DNA of 64,000 bases, from contig WTXG01000111.1 in assembly GCA_022496185.1 (NCBI GenBank), forward strand, positions 1 through 64,000, written 5' to 3'. The translations under genes were made by a program, and so were the position numbers. Positions 38,609-50,069 of this stretch are shown piece by piece. How positions within the stretch are numbered: position 1 is the first letter of the stretch; each line of letters opens with the position of its first letter. A model generated the notes under the pieces. The model made no database searches and was not told where the DNA came from. It saw nothing but the letters and a program-made list of their open reading frames with translations. This stretch comes from Multifurca ochricompacta (taxonomy: Eukaryota > Basidiomycota > Agaricomycetes > Russulales > Russulaceae).

Positions 38609-39016
38609 TGTTGAGACGGACCCAAAGCCACCGGATCAACCCGAGTGGCATTACCGCCATGCACGCTTGTGGCGTGCTTTGACTGATTGATAAAGGACAA
38701 TCCACAAACGCTCTTTATTCTCTCTTGTGACTGTAGGACAATGGACTTAGATAGCATTGTTCTACAAACTAGGATTACACTCTCTTTTAGTATTTAAGGA
38801 CATCCCTTCGTGTAGTTGTCACTTCAGTTTTAACCAACTAAACTGAAGTGAGTATTACTTATCTTATCTCTTACCTTACTTAGTTAACGCGTTACATCAC
38901 ACAGTTATCGCTACTAAACTAGGTAAACATAATATTATAAGTTTTAACCAACTAAACTGAATTATCGCTACTAAACTAGGTAGCGCTTATCTAACTCGCT
39001 GCTGCTCAAATCGACA
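38609..39016 (+). repeat. 5' LTR of copia element
   Basis: TGTTGAGACGGACCC to CAAATCGACA, 408 bp. It contains an internal repeat of TTTAACCAACTAAACTGAA (about 38830 and 38942). The internal region begins GGTTATGGGCCC, a candidate primer binding site whose tRNA I cannot assign. Confidence 0.93.
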
Positions 39017-39405
39017 GGTTATGGGCCCTGGCCGTATCTAATCTAATCCAGAAGAAGATCCACCCAAGATTACACAAGCTCCCTTCCCCTATACACGCAC
39101 TGTTTTTCTCTCACTCAAAAGGCGAGCCTCTGTTCCATGTCTATCACGATCTCATCTCCCCAGTCCCTGGAACTGGTGGACTGATGTAGACTGGGCCCCT
39201 AATCAGGGCTTCCCACGAGCCGTGCGATGGAGCGTGGCGACGCTGAAGCACGTGTGAGTACTCTCTCGGGCCCTTTGACGGACCGAGAGGCTGGATCCTT
39301 AGTGGATTCAGGGCGCACAGTTGATACATCAGAGATCGATCGGATCTTCACTATCTGGGTCTAACTGCTCCGCTCACCCAGATTGGCAAATTACTAAGCA
39401 GCACT

Positions 39406-40329
39406 ATGGCCCCCTCTTTTTCCTTTCCCCCTTCTGCCGCGATCGAGGTCCTTGACGGATCTAACTGGTCCACTTGGTCATCACGCATGATGGCCCTGTT
39501 CCGAATGAACGGCGTCCGAGATCATCTAACCGAAGACAAGCCCAGCACACCCTCAGCCGACTGGAACACCTTAGAAGGTGTTCTCCAAGGCATTCTTGAA
39601 CTTTACACTCAGAAGGATGTCTGGCAGACCGTCTCGGACGACAAATTATATGCCACCTGCAAGGACAAGTGGGACCAGCTCAAGAAAGTATACGGAGGCG
39701 TCGGATCCATGTCCGCGTTCAACACATGGGTCGCGCTCACTAGCACAGCGCTCGACGACTCGTCTCCAATGCTTCCTCAGTTGCAGAAGTTAAACGATGC
39801 ACGCGTTACTCTCAAAAATAATGAGATGGAGATTTCAGATCTCCAATTTTGCTTCATCCTCATCAAGGCGCTGCCGGACTCATACTCGGCGGTCGCGTCT
39901 ACCATCTTAGCTACCGGAGCACCGGCGGACCTTTCCCCACTAACCATACAAGAGCGTATCATAAATGAGGAAGGTCGACGGTCCGGTTCCTCCGCTGCAC
40001 TCAACAAGTCCGCGCCCGTCAAAAAGCCTGATAACAAAGACAAGAAGGCTACAAAATGCTTCTACTGTCAGAAAAAGGGGCATCGGATTTCCGAGTGCAG
40101 GAAGAAAAAGAAGGATGAGGAGGACAAAAAGGCAGCAGAGTCCGGGCAAAACAAGGCAGTTAACGCACATCTAGCCACAACATCGGCATCTATTGTAGAA
40201 GTTACCGATGACACTAATGATATCCGCGTTTCTTTGTATGCTGCCGCCCGATCTCGCTGGATGATGGACTCCGGCGCAACGCATCACATAACCCGCATCG
40301 ATCTGACTTCACAGAGTATGCACCCATGA
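39406..40329 (+). CDS. gag: Copia Gag and start of protease
   Basis: 307 codons from ATG 39406. The N-terminus (AIEVLDGSNWSTWSSRMMAL) is typical of copia Gag (a UBN2/DUF4219-like fold). The zinc knuckle CFYCQKKGHRISEC (CX2CX4HX4C) starts at residue 218. The protease active site WMMDSGATHHIT starts near residue 285. The frame then departs from homologues (RIDLTSQSMHP-stop). One base inserted at about 40291-40294 would give PHRSDFTEYAPMNG and fuse this frame to Pol. Confidence 0.9.
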   Translation: MAPSFSFPPSAAIEVLDGSNWSTWSSRMMALFRMNGVRDHLTEDKPSTPSADWNTLEGVLQGILELYTQKDVWQTVSDDKLYATCKDKWDQLKKVYGGVGSMSAFNTWVALTSTALDDSSPMLPQLQKLNDARVTLKNNEMEISDLQFCFILIKALPDSYSAVASTILATGAPADLSPLTIQERIINEEGRRSGSSAALNKSAPVKKPDNKDKKATKCFYCQKKGHRISECRKKKKDEEDKKAAESGQNKAVNAHLATTSASIVEVTDDTNDIRVSLYAAARSRWMMDSGATHHITRIDLTSQSMHP

Positions 40330-43300
40330 ACGGGACTGTCCGCCTAGGCGACAACTCCAACGTCAAACAAATCGGTGTCGGGAAGGTGGTCTTCAAAACC
40401 ACTCTTGGGAGTCGAGATTCTGAGGTTACCCTGAATAACGTTCTTCACATTCCAGATGTTCGGACGCGCTTCATCTCTACGCGCGCTCTTGCACAAAGGG
40501 GTGCTCAGATCTCATTCACTGATAAGTTTTTCACTATCACGGTACAAAACCGGAAAATCGCGCAAGGGTACCTGGAGGACAACCTCTATTGGCTGGATGC
40601 CTCCATCTCCGCCCTTCACGCGCACACGCACACGCACACGTCTCATCCTATCGACCTTTGGCATCGCCGTATGGGGCACATGTCTTACAACGCCCTCAAA
40701 CGGTATCATTCTTCCGTAAAAGGAATCTCGCTTGATGCTTCGATCGTCTCCGACCAGTCGCCATGTCCCGGGTGTGAATTTGGGAAACAGTCGCGGCTAC
40801 CCTTTTCGGTCTCTCACAAGCGCTCGGATCGGCGTCTACAAATCGTTCACAGCGATCTAGCCGGCCCGATGCAGAAACAGTCTCTCCAAGGCGCGCTTTA
40901 CATCGCAACGTTTGTCGATGACTATTCCAGACATGGGGTAGTGTACTTTCTCCGAAGCAAAGATCAGCTTGCCGCCGCGTTCAAAAAGTTCCTCTCCTGG
41001 GCTGAGACCCAGACGACTGAGAAACTGCTTACGCTGCATTCTGACCGCGGGGGGGAGTTCTTATCAGGCGCCGTGAGAACTGTACTGGACCAAAAGGGGA
41101 TCGAACATAAGCTAACGATGCCAGGTTCGCCGCAACAAAACGGCATAGCTGAGCGATGGAATCGGACCATCATGGACAAAGCGCGGGCGATGCTACATGG
41201 CGCCGGCTTGTCCCTCGGCTTCTGGGAGCTGGCAGTGGATACTGCCGTTCACACTTACAATAGGACTCCCAGCAGAACGATAGGTTGGCGCACGCCGCAT
41301 GAGCTCTGGAGTGGTGGTCACGCTCCGGATGTCTCATATTTCCGAGTCTTTGGCTGTAAGGCATATGTACACGTGCCTGAGAACAAGCGTAAGAAGCTCG
41401 ATCCGCGATCGGTCGAGATGACGCTTGTAGGGTATGAGCCGGGTTCTAAGGGTTACCGGTTCTGGAATCGACATACCCAATCAATAGCTCTGTCACGCGA
41501 TGTAGCGTTCGACGAGAGTTCCTTTCCTTTTCGGGAGAGCAGCCAGCCGTCTGCCTCGCCCGCACAACCCCCGGTCCTTGAAGGACCACTGGCCGTCACT
41601 GTCCCCACGTCCTCCGCTATCCCAGCAATCGCTTCCGGAGTGGCCGCTCCGCCAAGGACGCCATCTCCACCAGCTACCCCACAACACCTTTCAGGTCCTG
41701 AACCCGAAGTCTTAGACGCTTCCCCCACTTATGCACCCACTTCCCGTATTCTCCGGTCCCGACGTCGCGCAGACTCCACCTCGGAGGATCTCCCGCGGCT
41801 GCGGCCAAACCCTCGGCGAAACCCTCGTTACTACAACGAGGACAATGCCGCACTTGATGCAAACGGGAGACTGGGTCACACGGCACTTCTCGCAGCTGCC
41901 GCTTATCACGATCCGTTGACTTTTAGGGAGGCTATGAACTCGGAGTTCGCCGATGAATGGCAAGATGCCTGTCAATATGAGATCGACGCGCTTGCCAAGA
42001 ACGGCACCTGGACCTTGGTCGATTTACCCGCGGGCCGGAAACCCGTCAAATCTAAATGGGTATTCAAGCGCAAAGCCGATGGACGCTTTCGCGCGCGTTT
42101 GGTAGCTAAGGGATTTACGCAGATACAGGGGATTGATTACGATGAAACCTTCTCACCAGTTGCCCGGTTTGAGTCGTTGAGACTCTTGCTAGCGTTGGCC
42201 GCGCTAGAGGATTGGGAGATCCATCAAATGGACGTCAAGTCGGCGTTCCTTAACGGGTTACTGGATGAAGAGATCTATATGGAGCAACCACAAGGTTTCA
42301 TCAGCTCCGGCCAGGAGAACAAGGTTTGTCTCCTCAAAAAGGCAATTTACGGCCTCAAGCAAGCCTCACGCGCATGGAACTTACAATTCCATGGAGTTCT
42401 ATTGGAGCTCGGCTTCACGCGCACCTACTCCGATGCGGGAGTTTACGTGTTTCATCGCCAAGACGGGGAGGGTACAGTAATTATCATCCTCTATGTCGAT
42501 GACATCACACTTCTAGGCGACTCTGCCCAAGAGATAACCAAGATCAAGTCCACATTATCTAAGCGCTATGATATGACAGACTTAGGCGAAATCGACTCTT
42601 ATCTCGGAGTCCGGATCACTCGCGATCGTTCACTCAAACGCTTGGACATTGACCAATCAAGGTACATCTTAGAGATCGTCGAACGCTTTGGGATGGCGGA
42701 TGCGAACCCCGCACGCACTCCACTTCCCGCTGGTGCTGAGGCACACCTGGTAAAGCACACTGCGCAGGCAACACCCTCTGAAATCAAGCAATACCAGCAG
42801 ATCATAGGCAGTCTCCTGTACGTGCAAATCGGGACTCGCCCAGACATTTCTTTTGCAGTCGCGCGGCTAGCTCAGTATGCCGCAAACCCTTCACCCCAAC
42901 ACCTCCGTCTTGCCAAGTACGTTCTCGCCTACCTCAAAGGTACAGCAGACCTTCGGCTTCGCTACGATGGAGCGCGCGGAGATGGCCTTGTTGGCTACTC
43001 GGACTCTAGTCTTGGAGACGACGCAGACGACTACCATTCCACCTCGGGCTACGTTTTCCTTCTCGCCGATGCCGCTATCTCTTGGACATCACGCAAGCAG
43101 AAGACAGTGGCTCAAAGCACCACACACGCCGAATACATGGCGATGGCCGACGCGGCCAACCAAGCCGCCTGGTACCGCAGTTTCCTCTCGGAGATCGGCT
43201 ACGACGTTTCCGATCCGATTCCCTTACACGGCGACAACAAAGGCGCTGTCGACTTGGCGCTCAATCCCGTGACCGGGAGACGATCAAAACATATCTCCAT

Positions 43301-43448
43301 CAAGTATCATGCAATCCGCGAATACGTCGAAAAAGGCTTCATTACTCTTATCAGGACGCCGACCAATGACATGCTCGCTGATGGTTTTACTAAGCCGCAC
43401 GCTCACGTGCAGCTCACTGATTTTGTCACCGGATTAGGTTTACTCTGA
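40326..43448 (+). CDS. pol: Copia Pol: integrase, reverse transcriptase, RNase H
   Basis: 1040 open codons. In order: the end of protease (GTVRLGDNSNVKQIG), the GAG-pre-integrase zinc module (LWHRRMGHMS...CPGCEFGK, residues about 110-155), integrase core (IVHSDLAGPM, TLHSDRGGEFLSG, GSPQQNGIAERWNR for D, D and E), a proline/serine-rich linker, RT (WVFKRKADGRFRARLVAKGF, MDVKSAFLNG, IILYVDDITLLGDS) and RNase H (YSDSSLGDDADDYHSTSGY, QSTTHAEYMAMA, PLHGDNKGAVDLALNP, KHISIKYHAIREYV). All catalytic residues I can check are present. The first ATG is only the first methionine after the frame change; natural translation would enter from Gag. Confidence 0.95.
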   Translation: MNGTVRLGDNSNVKQIGVGKVVFKTTLGSRDSEVTLNNVLHIPDVRTRFISTRALAQRGAQISFTDKFFTITVQNRKIAQGYLEDNLYWLDASISALHAHTHTHTSHPIDLWHRRMGHMSYNALKRYHSSVKGISLDASIVSDQSPCPGCEFGKQSRLPFSVSHKRSDRRLQIVHSDLAGPMQKQSLQGALYIATFVDDYSRHGVVYFLRSKDQLAAAFKKFLSWAETQTTEKLLTLHSDRGGEFLSGAVRTVLDQKGIEHKLTMPGSPQQNGIAERWNRTIMDKARAMLHGAGLSLGFWELAVDTAVHTYNRTPSRTIGWRTPHELWSGGHAPDVSYFRVFGCKAYVHVPENKRKKLDPRSVEMTLVGYEPGSKGYRFWNRHTQSIALSRDVAFDESSFPFRESSQPSASPAQPPVLEGPLAVTVPTSSAIPAIASGVAAPPRTPSPPATPQHLSGPEPEVLDASPTYAPTSRILRSRRRADSTSEDLPRLRPNPRRNPRYYNEDNAALDANGRLGHTALLAAAAYHDPLTFREAMNSEFADEWQDACQYEIDALAKNGTWTLVDLPAGRKPVKSKWVFKRKADGRFRARLVAKGFTQIQGIDYDETFSPVARFESLRLLLALAALEDWEIHQMDVKSAFLNGLLDEEIYMEQPQGFISSGQENKVCLLKKAIYGLKQASRAWNLQFHGVLLELGFTRTYSDAGVYVFHRQDGEGTVIIILYVDDITLLGDSAQEITKIKSTLSKRYDMTDLGEIDSYLGVRITRDRSLKRLDIDQSRYILEIVERFGMADANPARTPLPAGAEAHLVKHTAQATPSEIKQYQQIIGSLLYVQIGTRPDISFAVARLAQYAANPSPQHLRLAKYVLAYLKGTADLRLRYDGARGDGLVGYSDSSLGDDADDYHSTSGYVFLLADAAISWTSRKQKTVAQSTTHAEYMAMADAANQAAWYRSFLSEIGYDVSDPIPLHGDNKGAVDLALNPVTGRRSKHISIKYHAIREYVEKGFITLIRTPTNDMLADGFTKPHAHVQLTDFVTGLGLL

Positions 43449-43475
43449 TCTGGGATTGTCTTAATCACGGGGGAA

Positions 43476-43882
43476 TGTTGAGACGGACCCAAAGCCACCG
43501 GATCAACCCGAGTGGCATTACCGCCATGCACCTTGTGGCGTGCTTTGACTGATTGATAAAGGACAATCCACAAACGCTCTTTATTCTCTCTTGTGACTGT
43601 AGGACAATGGACTTAGATAGCATTGTTCTACAAACTAGGATTACACTCTCTTTTAGTATTTAAGGACATCCCTTCGTGTAGTTGTCACTTCAGTTTTAAC
43701 CAACTAAACTGAAGTGAGTATTACTTATCTTATCTCTTACCTTACTTAGTTAACGCGTTACATCACACAGTTATCGCTACTAAACTAGGTAAACATAATA
43801 TTATAAGTTTTAACCAACTAAACTGAATTATCGCTACTAAACTAGGTAGCGCTTATCTAACTCGCTGCTGCTCAAATCGACA
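43476..43882 (+). repeat. 3' LTR of copia element
   Basis: 407 bp, preceded by the short polypurine tract CACGGGGGAA. It is followed by the CTTCC duplication and then by B1 sequence (CTTCCCTCCCTCTTGACC), which picks up the B1 reading interrupted at 38608. Confidence 0.95.
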
Positions 43883-43887
43883 CTTCC

Positions 43888-45191
43888 CTCCCTCTTGACC
43901 CTGGGATCATGCCATTGATTTCATCCCAGATGCCCCACAGTCAGTTGATTGCAAAATCTATCCATTATCTCAGCTGGAAAAGGAGGCACTTTCCACCTTC
44001 TTGGAGGAACATTTGGCAAAAGGATATATATGACCCTCCAACTCTCCTTATGCCTTGCCCTTCTTCTTCATTAAAAAGAAGGATGGAAAGCTATGACCAG
44101 TACAGGATTACAGATGGATCAATGAGCTCATGGTGAAAAATAACTACCCACTCCCTCTGATTTCGGAAATTATTGATAAAATGTGTGACAAGGCCTTGTT
44201 TTCAAAAATGGACATCTGTTGGGGGTACAACAACATCCGTATCCAAGAAGGCGACCAGCCCAAGGCCGCCTTTAAAACCAATCAAGGACTTTTTGAACCC
44301 AATGTCATGTTCTTTGGCTTGACAAACTCACCAGCAACCTTTCAATCAATGATGAATCACATTTTCCGAGATCTAATCCTTATGGAAGAGGTAGTTGTAT
44401 ACATGGATGACATCCTAGTGGCTACAAGAAACAACATTGATCATCACCATACCTGCATCCATGAAGTACTTGACATCTTGGCAAAACATGACCTCTACCT
44501 GAAACTGGCCAAATGCTCCTTTGAACAGACCAGTGTCAAATATTTAGGCATCATCTTAGAGGGTGGTCAAGTGCATATGGACCCTGTAAAGGTACAAGGC
44601 ATTTGGGAATGGTCTACTCCTTGATGCACCAAAGACATCAGATCATTTATTGGATTTTGCAATTTCTATCAACAATTTGTCAAGGGGTTCTTGGCCATAG
44701 CCCGACCACTCAATGATCTACTGAAGAAAGACATGCCCTGGCACTGGGATGCATCACAACAGGAAGCCTTTGACCAAATAAAGGCAATTATTAGCTCAGA
44801 ACCTGTTCTTATCCAGCCAGACCTAGAAAAGCCATTTGAACTCAAAGTTGATGCCTCTATGTATGCCAATGGGGCTGTCCTTTCCCAATGAGATCATGCC
44901 AGAATTTTCCATCCAGTGGCATTTTATTCAGAAACCTTCTCTTCAGCAGAAAGAAATTATGACATATGGGATAGAGAACTGTTGGCTATTGTGAAAGCAC
45001 TATGACATTGGTGACCCTACCTAGCCAGATCCCTGCATAAGACCATCATCTATACCAACCACTCTAACCTCCTCTATTGGCAAGAACCCCACAAAATCAG
45101 CTGATGTGTCACACAAGAAGTTCTGGAGCTTGAAGAGTACAATTTCACACTCAAACATCTTCCTGGAGCTTGCAATGCATGGGCTGACACC
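43888..45191 (+). pseudogene. pol: Gypsy reverse transcriptase and RNase H (B1)
   Basis: The open core at 44130-44624 has NNYPLPLISEIIDKM, KMDICWGYNNIRI, LTNSPATFQSMMNHIF and VVVYMDDILVATRN. The thumb and RNase H follow with PFELKVDASMYANGAVLSQ. TGAs occur at arginine positions: ATATGACCC (YI-stop-PSN), CCTTGATGC, CAATGAGATC and CTATGACAT. Several of these match TGAs in B2 at the same codon. Confidence 0.85.
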
Positions 45192-46514
45192 TTGTCCAGA
45201 CCAGCCAATAGTAATGAAGGGGAAGACAACAATGACAACATTGTGGTATTACCAGAAGACGTCTTTGCAAAGATGGCAGTTGTTAGCCTACATGATATGG
45301 ATCTGTGGGCCCAAGTAACGCAGAATATGAACCAGGAGCTGTGCAAATCCTGGGTGGAACTGCATAACATAAAGATGAAGAATGGTCTTTGGTGGAAAGA
45401 TGATGATCAATTGGTTGTCACCAGTGGCGACAACATTAAGAGGGGGGTGATCCATTTTCACCACAATCTTCCCTCCACAGGACACCCCGGCATTGCAAAT
45501 ACTTATGCCCTTGCCAAACAAGATTACTGGTGGCCAAACATGAAAAAGGATATCAAAGTGTATGTCAAAGGATGTGCAGAATGTCAAGCAAATAAAGTGA
45601 ACACACATCCAAGACTGCTGGCACTTTCACCCATCACACCAGTCACAACAGCTCCCTTCCAGACTATTGCTATGGATTTCATCATCAAATTACCACAGTC
45701 ACAGGGATATGATTCAATACTTACCATCACAGACCATGATTATTCGAAAGCTGCTCTCTTTATCCCCTGCAATGAGATGATATCAGCTGAGGGGGTCACT
45801 AAACTCTACCTGGACCATGTATATCAGCACTACAGACTCCCCCAGAAGATTATTTCTGACCGAGACCCATGATTTGCATCCATGTTTGCTCAAGCCCTCT
45901 GCAAACACCTTGACATCCAACAGAATATTTCCATGGCATACCACCCTCAAACAGATGGACAATTGGAATGAACAAATCAGTGGCTAGAACAATATCTTCA
46001 TTTCTGGTGCAATGAGAGGCAGAATGACTGGGCAGAGTGGCTGGTGACAGCAGAGTTCGTGCACAATAGCTGGCCAAACGGGACAACCAAGACCTCCCCC
46101 TTCTCCCTTATTATGGGATGGAACCCCCATACTACATGGACAGATAAGCCTACCAATGTACCATCAGTTACACAGCATATCAACCAATGGGAGGAAATAC
46201 AAGAATCAGCCAGTAGGAATCTTCAGAAGTCACAAAGGACCCTGACCAAGAAGCCCACAAGGTTTATGCCCTATCAAGTTGGAGATCAAGTCTGGCTAGA
46301 GGGACATAATATCCACACGTCACACCCAACAGCAAAATTAGCTCCCAGATGCCACAGCCCTTTCTTGATTGAACAGAAGCTCTCAGACATCATGTACAAA
46401 TTAACACTGCCCCCACCTGGAAAATACACCCTGTTTTCCATGCTAATCTTCTTACGCTGTACAAAGAGACTCCTATCCACAGACAGAATTTCCCATGACC
46501 CCCTCCCAAATTAG
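45192..46514 (+). pseudogene. pol: Gypsy integrase (B1)
   Basis: The open part 45192-45872 holds the zinc module (HPGIANTYALAKQ...KGCAECQANK) and the first catalytic stretch (AMDFIIKLPQSQGYD). TGAs follow at RDP-stop-FAS and QLE-stop-TNQW, and reading resumes at 46044 through LIMGWNPHTTWTDKPTN and VGDQVWLEGHNIHTSHP. A frameshift near 46418 (PPPGKYTLFSM against PPTWKIHPVFHA in B2) leads to the next frame. Confidence 0.83.
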
Positions 46515-47965
46515 TCGATGGAGAACCAGAGTGGGAGGTAGAGTGCATCGCTGATGCAAAATGGAAAGGCCGAGGGTGCAAACGCCAGCTCCACTATTTG
46601 ATCAAATGGAAGGGATTCCCTGATGTTGACAACTCATGGGAGCCTGCTGCAGATGTCTTTGTGCCCAAACTTATTGAGGACTTCTATAGGCGCCACCCCA
46701 AAGCAGATAAAGAGCAGACTGCAATACATTCCACTGGACAACCTCTTTCCCCACGACAACCCAGAATAAAGTCCATGTCTCCTTCCAGCGTTCACACCTC
46801 TGCCATGATCAATGCATTTCCCTTACTTTCTCCTTTGCACCCTCCTTCTCACCCACTATCTCCTATTGATTATGATGCAGCCGCCAAGGTGGCTGAAGGG
46901 ATCAGAACTGCCAACATCAATGAAGATTTTAGTCTGCCCAAACATCCCCATCCCAATGACTTGATTGACATTGACTTTGGCAATGAAACCCCTGAGTTCC
47001 CATTCTTCCCAAACAACCCCAAGTCCCAGTTCTACTTCCCACTCATGATCCCAACATCCAGAAACGATGGCACAACTGAAGTGGCCAAGTACATTTACTA
47101 CACTAACGAAGGTATGGATGTAGCCAGGTGTTTGGAAAGAGGGGGGCCAATCTACAGAGCTCTGGTGTACCTGGAGGAAAAGAAGGTCGACTGACTTCAT
47201 TATGTCCTAGGGCCAGAACATCTGCAGCACCTGTCAGCCAGCGACCCCTGTGCCTTCACTATCAACAGGGTGCTTCAAGACTTGCGCATGCTGTGACTGA
47301 CTGCCAAGGTTGCATGGTTGCGCAAGTTCCAGGCCCTCAGAGACAACTTGGAAATGCAATGCCATGACTATGAACAGCAGATGGTGAGGATCAACTGAGG
47401 GGTCTTCAACATAGAACAGCATCTGGCGAGCATTAGAATGCGGCTGGAGTTAGGAGAGGCATATCAAATTATATCTGAATGGTATGCTGACATTTTCACC
47501 TGACCCCTCCCCCATCGCCATCTCAACCTTGCGCCCCAACTTAATCTGAGTTGTCTTGAAATGCCGCACCTTCATGAAAACCTGGACAGTAAGCTTTGCT
47601 GGCACTGTGACAGCAAGTACCACCTTAGTTGGTGCTGCCCTACTGCCAAGAAACAATGTCAGCACTGCCAAAGTACTTCACACTGGAGCTGTCAATGTCT
47701 ATTCTGACGACTTACACAGGCCCCCAACATCGCCAACCCATCTGGATGGTGTGGCAAGTGCCTTACCCACAATGCCAGTCACCAAGAAATTGACTGTCAT
47801 GTTTATGACAGTTGCTTTTGATGTGGGAGGAGAGGGCCCTATGGTTTTCTATGAACACACGTTTGCCCCATGGACAAAGACAAGGAGAACTACAATGCTG
47901 ACCACTACGCTGTAGCAGATGACTACCTCTCCTTGGTTCAGGATGATGATGGTATGCTGATCTAG
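46515..47965 (+). pseudogene. pol: Gypsy chromodomain, Pol extension and zinc knuckles (B1)
   Basis: The chromodomain (LHYLIKWKGFPDVDNSWEP) is followed by an open stretch to 47194 with the extension block ETPEFPFFPNNPKSQFYFP, YIYYTNEGMDVARCLERGG and IYRALVYLEEKK. TGAs at KVD-stop-LHY, RML-stop-LTAK and RIN-stop-GVF break the helical part. The knuckles (LCWHC, CGKCLTHNASHQEIDC and others) run in a shifted frame to YLSLVQDDDGM at about 47955. The domain order is identical to B2 and E. Confidence 0.78.
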
Positions 47966-47996
47966 CTGGCTCTGCTAGAACTTAGAGAGGGGGTAA

Positions 47997-48592
47997 TGTT
48001 ACGAACCCCACTATGTTGTCTCATTTCTTTTTCCTCTTCATGTGACGTGCTGTTTGGCTTTGCTTGTCTCAGTTGATTACATTTATGACCCCCTTTGCAC
48101 TTGTTTGTTCCTTATCTTTGATTCAGGCTGTGCTTATCTCTGACTCATACTTTACATATGAACTCTTATGTATTTTCCCACCAGAATTGTGACTATACCA
48201 GATTTGTCTACATATATTCTCACCTGGCCCACCCTGACTCCATTTCCCCATCTAGTTAGATTACAACTTTGTTGATACATTGAGTACATTACTCTGATTC
48301 AGACTCCAATTTCTATTATGTATATAAGGCCCACCTAGATAGCCTGTATACCTCAGACTCAACTTCTTAATTGACTTGGTGCATTACCTTCTGGGTGATC
48401 TCTAAGACCCAACTCTTGAATCATCTCAGTGCTTCTGGCACTCTTCCACTCAACAGCACTAAGGGATTAGCTCCTTGGTGTTGACTTCTCATCCAACCTC
48501 CATACACTTGAAAGACAGTGTACACTTGACTTCATAGTTTCACTATGCAACTTTGTCACATGTCATGCTGAACACCCACACCAGGTGTTACA
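47997..48592 (+). repeat. 3' LTR (family D) of B1
   Basis: TGTTACGAACCCC to CCAGGTGTTACA, 596 bp, right after the polypurine tract AGAGAGGGGGTAA. TATATAAG at 48321, leader GACTCAACTT at 48356-48365 and hairpin AGTGC-TTCTG-GCACT at 48428-48442. The right flank (GAGGCACAAC) is exon 7 of the phosphatase pseudogene. Confidence 0.92.
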
Positions 48593-49499
48593 GAGGCACA
48601 ACCATATTTTAGTAGCCCACTCTTTCAGCAACAAGTGCATAGACATTGGCCAACATCCCATTTGCGACATGAGAAGATTGTGTGAAATGGTCCAGGAAGA
48701 CACTGCTAGGACTCACTTGCTCATATCACGACGGCCGAGTGAGCCAAGGCCACAGTTCGCTTGTACCGTGCTCATCGCTGAGTAATGTGTGTAGAAGGTT
48801 GAGTGCATCGTCCCACGGAGGTGTTTTGGGACCGTGCCGTCGAGAAGAGCCACCCATATCTAGTTGTTCTTGGATTTGGTCTTGTTTTCGTCGAACATGA
48901 GCAGTATGAGTGTATGCTCGTCATTAAACCGCTTGTCGAAGAGTAGCTGTACAAGCCAATAGTCGAGCCACGCAGAGGCATATGTGATGTCAGTGTCATG
49001 CCCATCATTAACCATGTTTGGGGTCACGAAGAGCCATTGTGGGATCGTGCTTGCATTCACGTCGACCGCAAAGTCATTGAAATTGCGGATTTGCACAGGT
49101 CGCGTGGGTACCGTAGCGACTGAATCATATATGATCAATGGGTTGTGCTTGCGTTTGTAATACTCATATGGGACCGCGTCAGTGAATGCAATTCACCCAG
49201 CAGTTTGACGAATCATGTGATGTAAAGTAAACAACAGTAAATTCTGTTGAAGCCATACAGAGGTTCCGGGATAGCAGTTTGACACGTGATGTAGAGTAAA
49301 CAACGGCAATTTTGTTGAACCAAGATACCGGTACAGAGACAGAGAGCTCACCCACCACCGCTGACATCCCCAAAGTGGTAGTCTTGTCACATGACCATGA
49401 TTTGTAATAATATTTATTTTAAAAAGGAAAGTTATCATTGATCAACAAAAAGTCATTACAAATCAAAGTCATGTGACATGTAGACAACGTTTTCAAACC

Positions 49500-49831
49500 T
49501 GATGAAAGACCGGTTCTGCTCATGCAACGACCTCACCCCCCTCACCTTCCTTCACACGCTCCTCTACTAGCCCTCTCCAATTCCTGCCTGACTGGGCTCT
49601 AGAACTTGACCAACCTCCATGGCACATACTCTTCACTTGCAAACCTTACATTGAGGATTTGCTCACCTTTATCCAGGACATGTGGGCCTTCACAAGGCCT
49701 CCTTTGGCAAAATGACCTTGCAAGCTGGATTAAGAGTCTGAGTTGGTGACATTGGGTAGTATGGGTAAGTTTGCTTTTCTTCTCCAACACACAGGCTCTG
49801 TTCCCCTCTCCACTCCTTCTCTATTACACAC
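49500..49831 (+). pseudogene. LINE ORF2 C-terminal fragment
   Basis: The plus frame includes DQPPWHILFTCKPYIEDLL and TFIQDMWAFTRPPLAK (about 49608-49715), like the end of basidiomycete LINE ORF2 and like SLLGFLQDTWAFSS at about 22000. The 3' part resumes beyond the hAT MITE at 51456 and ends with AAATAAAATTGATTTC and an A-run at 51583-51592. Confidence 0.5.
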
Positions 49832-50069
49832 TGTCTCTCTAGGGCATAGCACGAGTCCAGGTAACTCGCGAGTTTTTTGAGTAGAGCCGTGGGAAAACTC
49901 GCGGGTATTGATACTCGCGGATCCGGGTGATCCGTGGGAAAATACTCATGCGGATCCGGGTATTGATTTTGGCACCCCGGGTACCCGCACGGGTACTTGC
50001 GGAATACTCGTGGGAATATTATTATATAAAATTATTTTTTTACTAGGCTCGTCAACCTAGAACAGAAAT

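Larger units (their letters stand above)
38609..43882 (+). mobile_element. Ty1/copia element, young, nearly intact
   Basis: A 5274-bp element with LTRs 38609-39016 and 43476-43882 and target duplications CTTCC (38604-38608 and 43883-43887), inserted in the RT region of B1. By eye the two LTRs differ by a single base deletion (ATGCACGCTTG versus ATGCACCTTG), so the insertion is recent. Its coding region is far more CpG-rich and less decayed than its gypsy host. Gag/protease and the rest of Pol are in two frames separated by what looks like one missing base. Confidence 0.95.
24360..48592 (+). mobile_element. Ty3/gypsy element B1, 5' end missing, with three insertions
   Basis: Plus-strand element in the order gag (24360-26042 and 37678-37930), protease (37927-38397), RT/RNase H (38400-38608 and 43888-45200), integrase, chromodomain, C-terminal extension (to about 47965), polypurine tract and 3' LTR (47997-48592). 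Removing the solo LTR, B2 and the copia element with their duplications restores a continuous element collinear with B2. The 5' LTR and first Gag codons are absent. Many in-frame TGAs show it is dead. Confidence 0.9.
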
